64,000 nt of DNA from Parasutterella excrementihominis YIT 11859. GTDB taxonomy: Bacteria > Pseudomonadota > Gammaproteobacteria > Burkholderiales > Burkholderiaceae_F. Shown here one piece after another: positions 27,137 through 36,024 of this stretch (the first letter of the stretch is position 1; each line of letters starts with the position of its first letter). Location of the stretch: NCBI RefSeq assembly GCF_000205025.1, contig NZ_GL883756.1:44445-108444 (forward strand), read 5' to 3'. The position numbers were made by a program, and so were the translations under genes. The notes beneath the pieces are model-generated. The model worked only from the letters and a program-made list of their open reading frames with translations, searched no databases and was not told where the DNA came from.

Positions 27137-28167
27137 GAGCCAACTTCTCCGAAATGATTAAAGGAGGCAGCGCAATTGACATCCGAGCCCTTTTCATCAA
27201 TAACCTGAAGAGGCTCTCCCGCAGAGAGCACTTCTCCGATACGAGACACGCGCGTGTCAGCCCGTTCGGCGATCCGCAGAATTTCGTCCCGACGGTCGGC
27301 AGGTGCGGTAAACAGCAGTTCGTAGTCATCTCCGCCCGACAATACGCAGCGCTGCTGAACGGCTTCAGGAAGCTGCTTCATCGCGTCAGACTCCGGAAAA
27401 GCCGGCCAAAACAGCCGCGCGGACACGCCGGAGCGCTCCAAAATATGCTTCAGATCTCCGATAAGTCCGTCGGAAATATCGCAGCAGGCCGTCGCCGTAT
27501 TCAGCAGTCCGCGTCCGAGCGCAACACGCGGCTCGGGCAGATCCATGCGGGAACGGAAATATCCGAGGAGCGGTTCGGCAAACGTCCAGTATCCGAAAAT
27601 CTGACCCAGCGCCGCAAACGCGTCTCCCGGCGTTCCGGAAACCCAGATGTCCTCACCGACTCGGGCACCGGCCCTCGTCAGTCCTTTGCCGGCAGGCAGC
27701 TCGCCCATGGCGGTAATAGAGATTGCGGTGTAGGGAGATTGTCCGGGCTTGGCAAAAGACTTAACCGTGTCTCCGCCTCGAAGCGGACAGTTAAAGCGCC
27801 GAGCTTCTTCCAGAAGACCTCTGGAAAAACCTTCCAGCCAGTTCTCGTCAATGCGGGGCAGAGATATAGAAAGGAAAAACGCTTTCGGCTCGGAGCCGGC
27901 AGCAGCGAGATCGGATAAGTTAACGGCAAGCGCTTTTCGGCCTACCGTGTAAGGAGAAGCATTTTCTAAAAAATGCGATCCGAGCGCCATCATATCGGCC
28001 GTCACGGCCAAACGCATCGGTCCGACATCAAGAAACGCACAGTCGTCCCCTGCGCCTTGTGAAGGCCACGCAGACGGATAAAAAGAGCGATCCGTAAAAA
28101 AACGGGATATGACTCCGAATTCGTCAAGCGGATTCGGAGTCTTCGTACAGGCAGGGTGCTCAGGCAT
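27133..28167 (-). CDS. thiL: Thiamine-monophosphate kinase
   Basis: 344 aa, AIR-synthase-like ATP-binding fold. It phosphorylates thiamine monophosphate to the diphosphate cofactor. Visible motifs are GDDCAFLD (about residues 40-47), LAVTADMM, NLSDLAAAGSEP and CDISDGLIGDL. It overlaps nusB by 8 nt and pgpA by 4 nt, the usual nusB-thiL-pgpA order. Confidence 0.95.
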   Translation of the reverse strand: MPEHPACTKTPNPLDEFGVISRFFTDRSFYPSAWPSQGAGDDCAFLDVGPMRLAVTADMMALGSHFLENASPYTVGRKALAVNLSDLAAAGSEPKAFFLSISLPRIDENWLEGFSRGLLEEARRFNCPLRGGDTVKSFAKPGQSPYTAISITAMGELPAGKGLTRAGARVGEDIWVSGTPGDAFAALGQIFGYWTFAEPLLGYFRSRMDLPEPRVALGRGLLNTATACCDISDGLIGDLKHILERSGVSARLFWPAFPESDAMKQLPEAVQQRCVLSGGDDYELLFTAPADRRDEILRIAERADTRVSRIGEVLSAGEPLQVIDEKGSDVNCAASFNHFGEVGS

Positions 28168-28639
28168 TTTTGCCTTTTACAACCTCGTAGGGACGAAGTT
28201 CGGGAACCATCTTGTCCAAAACTCCGTTGACATATTTAAAGCCGTCGGAACCGCCGAAGCTCTTAGCCAGTTCCACTGCCTCGTTGATCACGACGCGATA
28301 AGGAGTGGTCGTGTTTTTGAGTTCGTAGGTACCGATCAAAAGAATGGCTCGTTCGATCGGAGACAATGACGTCACTTCGCGGTCGATGTGAGGAGCGTAG
28401 CTGGCCTCAAGAGACGGAAACTCTTCAGTGACGCCGTGAAGCAGTTCACGGTAAAAAGCCTGGTCGGCTTTATCAAAATCTTCAGCTTCCAAAGCCGCCG
28501 CATCAATCGCTTCCGGGTCGGTATGACTCATCAGCCACTGATAAACGCCCTGAAGCGCAAATTCACGTGAACGGCGACGGGCGCTCCGGCCTCCGCGCTT
28601 CTTAGCGGGGCTCTTGGCTCCCGTATGATTACTGTCCAT
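28160..28639 (-). CDS. nusB: Transcription antitermination protein NusB
   Basis: 159 aa from the ATG at 28639 with GGAGA upstream; a longer frame starting in ribH is not needed. A basic N-terminal extension (GAKSPAKKRGGRSARRRSR) precedes the all-helical domain (FALQGVYQWL, SPIERAILLIGTYEL, VINEAVELAKSFGG). NusB with NusE binds boxA for rRNA antitermination. It overlaps the 3' end of ribH by 11 nt. Confidence 0.95.
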   Translation of the reverse strand: MDSNHTGAKSPAKKRGGRSARRRSREFALQGVYQWLMSHTDPEAIDAAALEAEDFDKADQAFYRELLHGVTEEFPSLEASYAPHIDREVTSLSPIERAILLIGTYELKNTTTPYRVVINEAVELAKSFGGSDGFKYVNGVLDKMVPELRPYEVVKGKNA

Positions 28640-29129
28640 TATCTTCTCCGTAATTTTCCATAACGCGGCGTCCGCAGAAGCGGCGAAGATTGCCCATTTC
28701 CAAAGCGACGCGAGCGGCGTCGGCACCCTTTTCCTGGACGCGGACTTTGGCTTGTTCTTCGTTTTCAACTGTCAGAATGCAGTTGGCGACAGAAATGCCT
28801 TCGGTCATAACGAAGTCTGTTACGCCGCGGGAAGACTCATTGGCGACCAGTTCAAAGTGATAAGTTTCTCCTCTGATCACGCAGCCGATTGCAACTAAGG
28901 CGTCCAGATCCGGATAGCCTTCGTAGAGCATGACGAGTGCTCCGGGAATTTCTAAAGCGCCGGGAACCGTAGTCACCACGATGTTCTCGTCTTTAACCCC
29001 GTGAGCCTTGAGCTCTTCGTAGCAGGATGCAAACATGGCATCGCAGGCCCAGTCGTTGAAGCGGGCGGAAACAATACCGATTTTCAAATCACTGCCGTCT
29101 GCATTCGGTTTGATGAATTCAATGGACAC
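28629..29129 (-). CDS. ribH: 6,7-dimethyl-8-ribityllumazine synthase
   Basis: 166 aa from a GTG at 29129, chosen because GGAG sits 6 nt upstream and it matches the family N-terminus. Key segments: SARFNDWACD, VPGALEIPGAL, CVIRGETYHFE (catalytic His) and EGISVANCILT. It condenses the pyrimidine with dihydroxybutanone phosphate. A terminator-like hairpin separates it from ribE. Confidence 0.95.
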   Translation of the reverse strand: MSIEFIKPNADGSDLKIGIVSARFNDWACDAMFASCYEELKAHGVKDENIVVTTVPGALEIPGALVMLYEGYPDLDALVAIGCVIRGETYHFELVANESSRGVTDFVMTEGISVANCILTVENEEQAKVRVQEKGADAARVALEMGNLRRFCGRRVMENYGEDNGQ

Positions 29130-29157
29130 ATTCTTCTCCGTTAAATTGATAGGCGGA

Positions 29158-29222
29158 ATTCTAACAAAACGGCCTTTCAAATCCTCCGCGAATCGCTCCG
29201 CGATGGGTTTAAAGGCCGTCAA
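29158..29222 (-). other. Terminator-like hairpin between ribE and ribH
   Basis: On the minus strand ACGGCCTTT and AAAGGCCGT (as GACGGCCTTTAAA and TTTGAAAGGCCGT) can form a long stem followed by TTTGTT. A smaller GC-rich hairpin nests inside. It may partially terminate the upstream rib transcript or adjust the ratio of RibE to RibH. Confidence 0.5.
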
Positions 29223-29230
29223 AAATTCAA

Positions 29231-29839
29231 TTATTTATGCTCAGTGAGCGAATACATTCTTTCGATGTAGCGGGCAACCGTATCCACTTCGACATTGACC
29301 AGATCGCGCTTCTTGGTGTACTTGAAGGAAGTGTGTTCGAAAGTATGAGGAATCAAGTTGATGCTGATGCGGGTGCCGGCAGGCGTATCTTCCACTTCAT
29401 TGATCGTCAGGGAAACGCCGTTGATGGCGACCGAGCCTTTATAGGCTAAGAACTTGGCAAGCTTCATCGGGCAGCGGACCACCAAACGATAGGATTCGGC
29501 AACTTTTTCGAAAGCGTCGACTTCGCCTACACCGTCAACATGGCCGCTCACAATATGACCGTCCAGACGGTCGCCGAGACGCATGGCCTTTTCCAGGTTC
29601 ACGTAGCCCCAGCCGTCTAAGCCGGCGGTTTTGCTCAGCGACTCAGCGGAAACTTCAACCTTGAATTTCTTTTCGTCGACTTCGACTACCGTCATGCAGG
29701 CGCCGTTGATGGCGATGGAGTCGCCGATCTTGACGGTGTCCAGACCGAGTTCCGGGGCTTCAACATGAATACGCAGACCGTCGCCAATCTCTTCGTTATC
29801 GCGAATACGGCCGACGGCCTGAATAATTCCTGTAAACAT
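29231..29839 (-). CDS. ribE: Riboflavin synthase (alpha subunit)
   Basis: 202 aa with two lumazine-binding repeats: MFTGIIQAVGRI...SIAINGACMTVVEVD and the second GHIVSGHVDGVGEV...SVAINGVSLTINEVE. It dismutates two lumazines to riboflavin. It lies 17 nt after ribD. Symbol ribE follows the proteobacterial naming; it is also called ribC. Confidence 0.96.
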   Translation of the reverse strand: MFTGIIQAVGRIRDNEEIGDGLRIHVEAPELGLDTVKIGDSIAINGACMTVVEVDEKKFKVEVSAESLSKTAGLDGWGYVNLEKAMRLGDRLDGHIVSGHVDGVGEVDAFEKVAESYRLVVRCPMKLAKFLAYKGSVAINGVSLTINEVEDTPAGTRISINLIPHTFEHTSFKYTKKRDLVNVEVDTVARYIERMYSLTEHK

Positions 29840-29856
29840 AAATATCCTCTCCTTAT

Positions 29857-30948
29857 TTAGCGCACCGGACGAAGCATCAGACGCACATCCGGACCAACTT
29901 TTTGAATATCGGTGAATTCTAACGCGACACCCTCACAAAGGTCTTTAAAAGATGGTAAATCCAGAAGACGGCGTCCGTCTCCTAAAAATACCGGCGCCAC
30001 ATAGATCAGATATTCGTCGATCAGACCTTCCATGGCCAAAGCGCCGTTCAAACGAGCTCCGGCCTCCACATGCACGTCATTAATTTCGCGCTTCGCTAAT
30101 TCCCGCATCAGGGCCCTGAGGTCGACCTTGCCGTCTTTACCGGGCAGCTCGATCACTTCAACGCCCTGACTTTCAAAGTTCTCGGCACGAACGATGTCGT
30201 AGTGTGCGCAGACCAACAAGGTCTTTCCGCCTTGGAAAATCTTCAGGTCCGGATTGAGACTCAGATTGGAATCCACAACGACCTTCAGCGGCTGACGCGT
30301 CACGCCTTCAAAACGAGCCGTCATCTGAGGATTATCCGCCAGCACCGTACCGAGCCCTGTCAGCACTGCTCCGCTGATACCGCGCCAGAAGTGTCCGTCC
30401 GCGCGGGCTTCTTCCGAAGTAATCCACTGGCTCTTGCCGTTGGCAAGCGCTGTATTGCCGTCCACGCTCATGGCCATCTTGGTGCGAACCCAAGGCATAC
30501 CTTCTCTTTGACGTTTTAAGAATCCGCGGTTGATCTCTTCGGCTTCTTCGGCCTCCAGACCGCACTCGACTTTAACGCCGGCCTCTTCCAGCATCTTGAG
30601 GCCCTTGCCGGCCACCAAAGGATTAGGGTCTTTCAAAGCTGCAACCACGCGGGCAACCTTCGCATTTTTAAGCGCTAAGGCACACGGCGGTGTTCTTCCG
30701 TAGTGGGAGCACGGTTCCAGCGTCACGTAAACCGTTGCGCCCGCCACACTTTCTCCGCGGGAAGCCGCATCACGAAGGGCCATGACTTCGGCATGGGCTT
30801 CGCCGGTCTTTTGAGTAAAGCCTTCGCCGATGATGCGGCGGTCTTTAACAATCACGCAGCCGACAGCCGGATTCGGCGGGCAGTTAAAACGAGCTTTCTT
30901 GGCCAGCTCCAGCGCACGGCGCATATATGAACAATCGGAAAAACTCAT
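29857..30948 (-). CDS. ribD: Bifunctional diaminohydroxyphosphoribosylaminopyrimidine deaminase/reductase
   Basis: 363 aa. The N-terminal deaminase domain has the zinc site HAEVMAL (about residues 53-59) and PCSHYGRTPPC. The C-terminal reductase domain begins about residue 150 (WVRTKMAMSVDGNTAL). It performs the second and third steps of riboflavin synthesis. Its start overlaps the nrdR stop by 4 nt, the widespread nrdR-ribD pairing. Confidence 0.96.
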   Translation of the reverse strand: MSFSDCSYMRRALELAKKARFNCPPNPAVGCVIVKDRRIIGEGFTQKTGEAHAEVMALRDAASRGESVAGATVYVTLEPCSHYGRTPPCALALKNAKVARVVAALKDPNPLVAGKGLKMLEEAGVKVECGLEAEEAEEINRGFLKRQREGMPWVRTKMAMSVDGNTALANGKSQWITSEEARADGHFWRGISGAVLTGLGTVLADNPQMTARFEGVTRQPLKVVVDSNLSLNPDLKIFQGGKTLLVCAHYDIVRAENFESQGVEVIELPGKDGKVDLRALMRELAKREINDVHVEAGARLNGALAMEGLIDEYLIYVAPVFLGDGRRLLDLPSFKDLCEGVALEFTDIQKVGPDVRLMLRPVR

Positions 30949-31418
30949 TTTCCCTCCTTACCCTGATCCTCTCCGGCGTTTTCAACAAGCTTGATCATGT
31001 CGTCCAGCGTACCGCAGTTAAAGTAGACCGAACCGTAGCGGACATAGGCCACGTTGTCGAGCTTTTTCAGCTCGAGCATGACCATGTCTCCGACGCGTTT
31101 AGAGGTCACTTCCTTTTCCCCGGACACTTGAAGCTGCTTTTCAATGCGGGATATCGCAGAGTCGAGCTCGCTGGCTTTCACCGGCCGCTTGCGCAGTGCA
31201 ATCTGCATCGAGCGGCGCAGTTTATCGCTGTTGTAGGCTTCCCGAACGCTGCCGTTTTTCTTGATGATGAGCGGCATCTGCAGTGCCGCTTTCTCGTAGG
31301 TTGTAAAGCGGGCGCCGCAGGTCGGACATTTTCTCCGACGGCGAATCGCCAAACCTTCTTCGCAGGTGCGGGAATCAATAACTTGAGTGTTGGGTTCTTT
31401 GCAGTAGGGACAAAGCAT
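30945..31418 (-). CDS. nrdR: Transcriptional repressor NrdR
   Basis: 157 aa. The N-terminal zinc ribbon has MLCPYC and CPTCGARFTTYE, followed by the ATP-cone domain (KKNGSVREAYNSDKLRRS). NrdR represses ribonucleotide reductase genes when dATP is high. It follows glyA by 21 nt. Confidence 0.97.
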   Translation of the reverse strand: MLCPYCKEPNTQVIDSRTCEEGLAIRRRRKCPTCGARFTTYEKAALQMPLIIKKNGSVREAYNSDKLRRSMQIALRKRPVKASELDSAISRIEKQLQVSGEKEVTSKRVGDMVMLELKKLDNVAYVRYGSVYFNCGTLDDMIKLVENAGEDQGKEGK

Positions 31419-31439
31419 AGGATCGCTCCTGAATCAGCC

Positions 31440-32708
31440 TTACACAGTTTCCAGATAAACCGGGAATCGGGCAACGAGACTGGCAACACGCTCTTTCACG
31501 TTGGCAAGAACCTGCTCATTCTTAGGCGCATCGAGTACGTCAGCAATGAGATTGGCCACTTCAACGGCTTCGTTTTCTTTGAAGCCGCGAGTGGTCATAG
31601 CAGGCGAGCCTAAACGAATACCGCTCGTCACAAACGGTTTTTGCGGATCGTTCGGAATGGAGTTCTTGTTGACGGTAATGCCGACTTTATGAAGAACGGT
31701 TTCAGCTTCTTTACCGGTAATGTTCTTAGAACGAAGGTCCACGAGCATCACATGGCTTTCGGTGCGGCCGGAAACAATACGAAGACCGCGTTTAGTCAGA
31801 GCGTCGGCCATTGCCGCGGCATTCTTAATAACCTGCTGCTGATATTCCTTGTATTCCGGTTTTAATGCTTCACCGAAGGCCACGGCCTTGGCGGCGATCA
31901 CGTGCATCAGAGGACCGCCTTGAACGCCCGGGAACACAGCCATATTGATCTGTTTTTCCAGATCCGGACGGCAGAAAATCATGCCGCCTCTCGGACCGCG
32001 AAGGGTCTTGTGCGTCGTTGTCGTCACGATATCGGCGTAAGGGAACGGGCTCGGATAAACGCCGGCAGCAATCAAACCGGCGTAGTGAGCCATATCCACC
32101 ATCAAGTAGGCACCGACTTTCTTAGCAATTTCGCTGAAACGCTTGAAGTCGATATGTAAAGAATAGGCGGAAGCGCCGGCGATGATGATCTTGGGTTTGT
32201 TTTCGACGGCGAGTTTCTCAACCTGGTCGTAGTCAATTTCTTCTTTGTCGTTTAAGCCGTAGCTCACAACATTGAACCACTTGCCGGACATGTTGAGTTT
32301 CATGCCGTGAGACAAGTGACCGCCTTCGGCCAGCGACATGCCCATCACCGTGTCGCCGGGATTCAGCAAACCGAAGAAAACGGACATATTGGCCTGAGCA
32401 CCGGAGTGCGGCTGAACGTTGACCGCCATTTCCACACCGACCGGTTCGCAGAAGAGTTTTAGTGCACGCTCTTTCGCAAGTGTTTCGGCTTCGTCTACGT
32501 ATTCGCAGCCGCCGTAATAACGTTTGCCGGGATAGCCTTCGGCATACTTATTGGTCAGCACCGAGCCCTGTGCTGCCATAACAGCCGGAGAGGCGTAGTT
32601 CTCACTGGCAATCAGTTCAATCTGATCTTCCTGACGTTTGCCCTCTTTTTGAATGATTTCCCATACAGCCGGGTCAGATATTTCGATGGTCGAATTCTTG
32701 TCGAACAT
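31440..32708 (-). CDS. glyA: Serine hydroxymethyltransferase
   Basis: 422 aa from the ATG at 32708 ([13 protein letters not shown]), the start that matches the family; the site upstream (GGGAAAAG) is modest and an ATG at 32732 is possible. It interconverts serine and glycine with tetrahydrofolate. [12 protein letters not shown] near the N-terminus and the PLP site [14 protein letters not shown] (Lys about 228) are diagnostic. It heads the long glyA-nrdR-rib-nusB-thiL operon. A TATAAT (minus; plus 32771-32776) lies about 60 nt upstream. Confidence 0.96.
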   Translation of the reverse strand: MFDKNSTIEISDPAVWEIIQKEGKRQEDQIELIASENYASPAVMAAQGSVLTNKYAEGYPGKRYYGGCEYVDEAETLAKERALKLFCEPVGVEMAVNVQPHSGAQANMSVFFGLLNPGDTVMGMSLAEGGHLSHGMKLNMSGKWFNVVSYGLNDKEEIDYDQVEKLAVENKPKIIIAGASAYSLHIDFKRFSEIAKKVGAYLMVDMAHYAGLIAAGVYPSPFPYADIVTTTTHKTLRGPRGGMIFCRPDLEKQINMAVFPGVQGGPLMHVIAAKAVAFGEALKPEYKEYQQQVIKNAAAMADALTKRGLRIVSGRTESHVMLVDLRSKNITGKEAETVLHKVGITVNKNSIPNDPQKPFVTSGIRLGSPAMTTRGFKENEAVEVANLIADVLDAPKNEQVLANVKERVASLVARFPVYLETV

Positions 32709-32898
32709 GTGCTTTTCCCATAAGTAAGCCATAAAACTGCGGGGGTTTGTCCGCAGGCGTTTATTCAAGGATTATAAGTTTGAAAGGTCGCTGAACTGAC
32801 CCTTGTTCGCAAAATCAAACAGCCTAATCTGATAGATCGAATCCGTTTGTTTTCACAAATCATGACCTAATACGGCCTTGTGCTATTGACGGATTCTT

Positions 32899-32904
32899 TA
32901 TAAT
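32899..32904 (+). promoter_or_regulatory. Probable -10 element of erpA
   Basis: A perfect TATAAT lies 37 nt before the erpA ATG. A matching -35 is weak (TTGTGC with a 15-nt spacer), so an activator may help. The neighbouring glyA promoter reads the other way. Confidence 0.5.
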
Positions 32905-32940
32905 CCATAGCACTAAATTTACTTATTGCAAGGAAAAATA

Positions 32941-33312
32941 ATGGCTGAAAACAATGTTCAGGATCAGGATCAGATCAAGCTTCCCGACCCCATTATCTTC
33001 ACCGATGCTGCCAGCCTCAAAGTTAAAGAACTGATTGACGAAGAGGGCAACCCGAATCTCAAACTCAGAGTTTTCGTTCAGGGCGGCGGATGCTCCGGCT
33101 TCCAGTACGGTTTCACTTTTGATGAAACCACTAACGAAGACGACGCCGTGATGGTCAGAAACGGAGTCACACTCTTGATCGACTCCATGAGCTACCAGTA
33201 CCTCGTCGGTGCCGAGATCGACTACAAGGAAGACCTCGAAGGCGCGCAGTTTGTGATTAAGAACCCGAACGCGACGACAACCTGCAGCTGCGGCTCCAGC
33301 TTCTCCGTCTAA
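32941..33312 (+). CDS. erpA: Iron-sulfur cluster insertion protein ErpA (A-type carrier)
   Basis: 123 aa. The three conserved cysteines are in [11 protein letters not shown] (one) and the C-terminal [11 protein letters not shown] (two). A-type carriers pass Fe-S clusters to target enzymes, among them respiratory and isoprenoid enzymes. ATG at 32941 with AAGGA upstream. A terminator follows at once. Confidence 0.95.
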   Translation: MAENNVQDQDQIKLPDPIIFTDAASLKVKELIDEEGNPNLKLRVFVQGGGCSGFQYGFTFDETTNEDDAVMVRNGVTLLIDSMSYQYLVGAEIDYKEDLEGAQFVIKNPNATTTCSCGSSFSV

Positions 33313-33333
33313 GCATCAGAGCACGACTGAATC

Positions 33334-33359
33334 AAGACCTCCGCAAGGAGGTCTTTTCG
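33334..33359 (+). terminator. Terminator between erpA and anmK
   Basis: AAGACCTCC (33334-33342) and GGAGGTCTT (33347-33355) with a GCAA-type loop and a short T tail. It lies between two convergent genes and can serve both. Confidence 0.85.
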
Positions 33360-33360
33360 T

Positions 33361-34467
33361 TTAGGCGGGGTACAAACAGCCCAAAATTCTTGAACCTGAG
33401 GCTCCGGTGGCGCTCGGCAGATTTCCCGTCTCGCGGCGGTCAAAACGATAGGCGAGCCACGCAAAGGCTAACCCTTCCACATCCTGCGGATCTACGCCGA
33501 GATCCGCGGTTGTTGTCACCAGCAAATCGGGGTTGAGAAGCGCCAGTTCGCTGATCATCAGCGGATTCTTAGCACCTCCGCCGCAAACTCTCAGCTCCTT
33601 AATGTGCGGCGCAAAATTGCGAATCGCATCCGTGACCGTTTCAGCGGTAAACGAAACCAGTGTCCGCTGTACATCCTCCGGCTTTTCTCCGTTTAATCGG
33701 GCTTCCAGCCAAGGCAGGTTGAAGAGCTCCCGCCCGGTACTCTTCGGCGGAACTTGAGAAAAGAATTTTTCCTGTTTCAGACTTTCCAGCAGCTGCGGAA
33801 TCACTTTGCCGCTGCGCGCCCACATAGCGTCCCGGTCGTACCGAACATGATTGACTTTTTCGATCCAAGCATCCATCAGTACGTTTCCGGGACCGCAGTC
33901 AAAACCTAAGACTTCATCCTCGCTGCCGCGCTCGGGGAGTATCGTTAGATTGCTGATGCCGCCGATATTTAAAATGCCGCGCGGCACGTCTCCGCTCAGT
34001 ACCCATTTATGAAAAGCGGGAACCAACGGGGCCCCTTCTCCGCCTGCGGCCAAGTCACGGCTTCTGAAATCCGTAATGACGTCGGTTTTTGTCAGCTCTG
34101 CCAGCAATGCTCCATTAATCAGTTGCGTACTCGCTCCGATCTGCGGATTGTGGCGAATCGTCTGACCGTGCGCTCCGATTGCTCGAATGTTCTTGTAATT
34201 CAGTCCGCTGTCAGTCAGCAGTTTATTGAAGGCCTTTGCATAAATCTTGGCAATCTCATTGGCGCCGTTCTGCATACGAACAACTTCGTCCGGACCGCTG
34301 CGGCACAAAGAAAGCAGGCTTTCGCGCAGCATGTCCGAATACGGCTCAAAACTGCGGGCAATGAACTGACAGCCCTTTTCGTTAAAGACACATGCGACCG
34401 CGTCAACGCCGTCCATACTGGTGCCGGACATCATGCCGACGTAAATAGGAATATTTGGAGTGCACAT
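33361..34467 (-). CDS. anmK: Anhydro-N-acetylmuramic acid kinase
   Basis: 368 aa from the ATG at 34467. AnmK converts anhydroMurNAc from wall turnover to MurNAc-6-phosphate. The ATP-binding GMMSGTSMDGVDAVAC (about residues 12-27), GFDCGPGNVLMDAW and CGGGAKNPLM are typical. The start codon sits just after the terminator of the upstream peptidase gene, so its ribosome-binding site is poor (GAGG, 11 nt away). Its pathway complements the wall-remodelling peptidase upstream. Confidence 0.95.
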   Translation of the reverse strand: MCTPNIPIYVGMMSGTSMDGVDAVACVFNEKGCQFIARSFEPYSDMLRESLLSLCRSGPDEVVRMQNGANEIAKIYAKAFNKLLTDSGLNYKNIRAIGAHGQTIRHNPQIGASTQLINGALLAELTKTDVITDFRSRDLAAGGEGAPLVPAFHKWVLSGDVPRGILNIGGISNLTILPERGSEDEVLGFDCGPGNVLMDAWIEKVNHVRYDRDAMWARSGKVIPQLLESLKQEKFFSQVPPKSTGRELFNLPWLEARLNGEKPEDVQRTLVSFTAETVTDAIRNFAPHIKELRVCGGGAKNPLMISELALLNPDLLVTTTADLGVDPQDVEGLAFAWLAYRFDRRETGNLPSATGASGSRILGCLYPA

Positions 34468-34473
34468 AAAAAC

Positions 34474-34500
34474 AAAGGCCTCATACAACTGAGGCCTCAA
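34474..34500 (-). terminator. Terminator between the M23 peptidase gene and anmK
   Basis: AGGCCTCA and TGAGGCCT form a perfect 8-bp stem with a 6-nt loop; on the minus strand TTTGTTTTT follows and runs straight into the anmK ATG. Read-through would be needed to express anmK from the upstream promoter. Confidence 0.75.
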
Positions 34501-34515
34501 ATTCTAACAAGTCGT

Positions 34516-35841
34516 TTAGTCCGAACCTGTCGAAGCTGAATTTTGCGCTAGCTGAAGTCGGCTCAGCATTGCGATTTGTCGACGCATCGGGGAAATCGCA
34601 AGCTTGTAATCCTCGAGGGCATCGTCCTTCAGGTTTTCTCCGGTTCGAAGATCGGCGATAAGCGGATTGATCTGCTGACCGTCTTTCTTCAGTTCATAGT
34701 GAAGATGCGGACCGGTCACCATTCCGGAAGTACCGACATATCCGATCAGCTGTCCTTTCTTAACTTTGACGCCTTCGGCCATGCCGGGAGCGTACTTGCT
34801 TAAGTGGGCATACAGGGATTTATAACCGCCGGCATGAGTGAGCTCAAGCCAGTAACCGTAGCCGCGGCGTTGATATTTCTTGGAAGAAATCACTCCGTCG
34901 CCGGCTGCGTAAACCGGTGTTCCGCGCGGTGCACCGAGGTCAACGCCCCAGTGCGGACGCAGGCGTCCTGTCACAGGATGCTTACGAACGCGGTTAAATG
35001 TGGAAGTTACGCGGGCTTCACAGGGCATACGCAGGAACGTAATGTCTGTGTTGTTGCCTTCGGAGTCGAAATAACCTTCGACGCCTTCGCCCTCGTACCA
35101 GTAGGAATCAATCGTCTTGCCTTTGGAGAAATACTCAATTGCCAAAAGCTTGCCGGAACCGAGGTCGGCTCCGTCGATCTGACGGCGTTCATAAATTACG
35201 CTGAAAGAGTCGCCGGCAGCAACACCCTTGTTCACGTCCATCGACGTGCTGAGTCTCTCTTTAATCTGAGCCAAAACATTGGCCGGAATATTTGCCGAAA
35301 CGGCTGCGCTCTCCAGCGTAGTCTTAATTACTGCGGAAGAGGCAATCGGGAAGGCATCGATCTCGCTCTTTAAATTGGCGTGCTTAAATTTTCCGGATTC
35401 TTTGCTGACCTGGAAGTAAGCGACGTCGCGAGACAAGGAGTCAATCGGACGGAAGACGCGCAGAGAAATGACTTCTCCGGTCGGCGTCAGGCGAGCCTGA
35501 ATTAAGCGTCCTTTCTGGAGGCGAGCAAAAGGATTCTCTTTGCCTTTGATGGAGTTCACATAACGAACAAACGCTTTGTCGTTAATGCCCAGTCTTTCGA
35601 AAATCTTTTTGTTCGAGTCTTTTGCTTGGATGCGGGTCTCGGCGTAAACGTGGTCCATCTCACTGGCCCACTGCTGGATCAAATCCCCGAGTTCAATCTC
35701 GCCGGCTTTCTCTAAGACCACTTCGCCTTTTCCGGGGAGAGCTTCCTGAGAAACGGCCGGTGAAGGAATGGATAACAGTAAAGCCGCAGTCACGCCCAGA
35801 CCAGTCAAAATCTTCGTAAATTTGGTTTTAAACGGCTTCAC
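34516..35841 (-). CDS. M23 family metallopeptidase (murein DD-endopeptidase MepM-like)
   Basis: 441 aa from a GTG at 35841, preceded by a purine-rich GAGAGATCAGA; the N-terminus is a signal peptide or anchor (cleavage near AVS). The middle resembles the OapA/MepM N-terminal domains. The C-terminal LytM domain has HWGVDLGAPRGTPV (zinc His and Asp) and GPHLHYEL (catalytic HxH). It cuts peptidoglycan cross-links to allow wall growth. It lies next to anmK. Confidence 0.9.
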   Translation of the reverse strand: MKPFKTKFTKILTGLGVTAALLLSIPSPAVSQEALPGKGEVVLEKAGEIELGDLIQQWASEMDHVYAETRIQAKDSNKKIFERLGINDKAFVRYVNSIKGKENPFARLQKGRLIQARLTPTGEVISLRVFRPIDSLSRDVAYFQVSKESGKFKHANLKSEIDAFPIASSAVIKTTLESAAVSANIPANVLAQIKERLSTSMDVNKGVAAGDSFSVIYERRQIDGADLGSGKLLAIEYFSKGKTIDSYWYEGEGVEGYFDSEGNNTDITFLRMPCEARVTSTFNRVRKHPVTGRLRPHWGVDLGAPRGTPVYAAGDGVISSKKYQRRGYGYWLELTHAGGYKSLYAHLSKYAPGMAEGVKVKKGQLIGYVGTSGMVTGPHLHYELKKDGQQINPLIADLRTGENLKDDALEDYKLAISPMRRQIAMLSRLQLAQNSASTGSD

Positions 35842-36024
35842 TCTGATCTCTCTATTAAAAACGAACACTCCCACATCCCCGATATCTGACAACGTCGGGT
35901 AGAGAAAGTAGAATAAGGGCTGTTTTGGAAATCTGCCCTTCGGATTTGAGTCGATTGATTATAAAACATTAATTTTCTCAAGTCTTCGAGGGGTTCCACC
36001 TAAAATTTCAGGATGTTTCAATAA

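Noticed and set aside
28629..30948. FMN riboswitch in front of the rib genes
   Set aside because: No RFN-element sequence blocks are visible upstream of ribD, ribE or ribH in this window.
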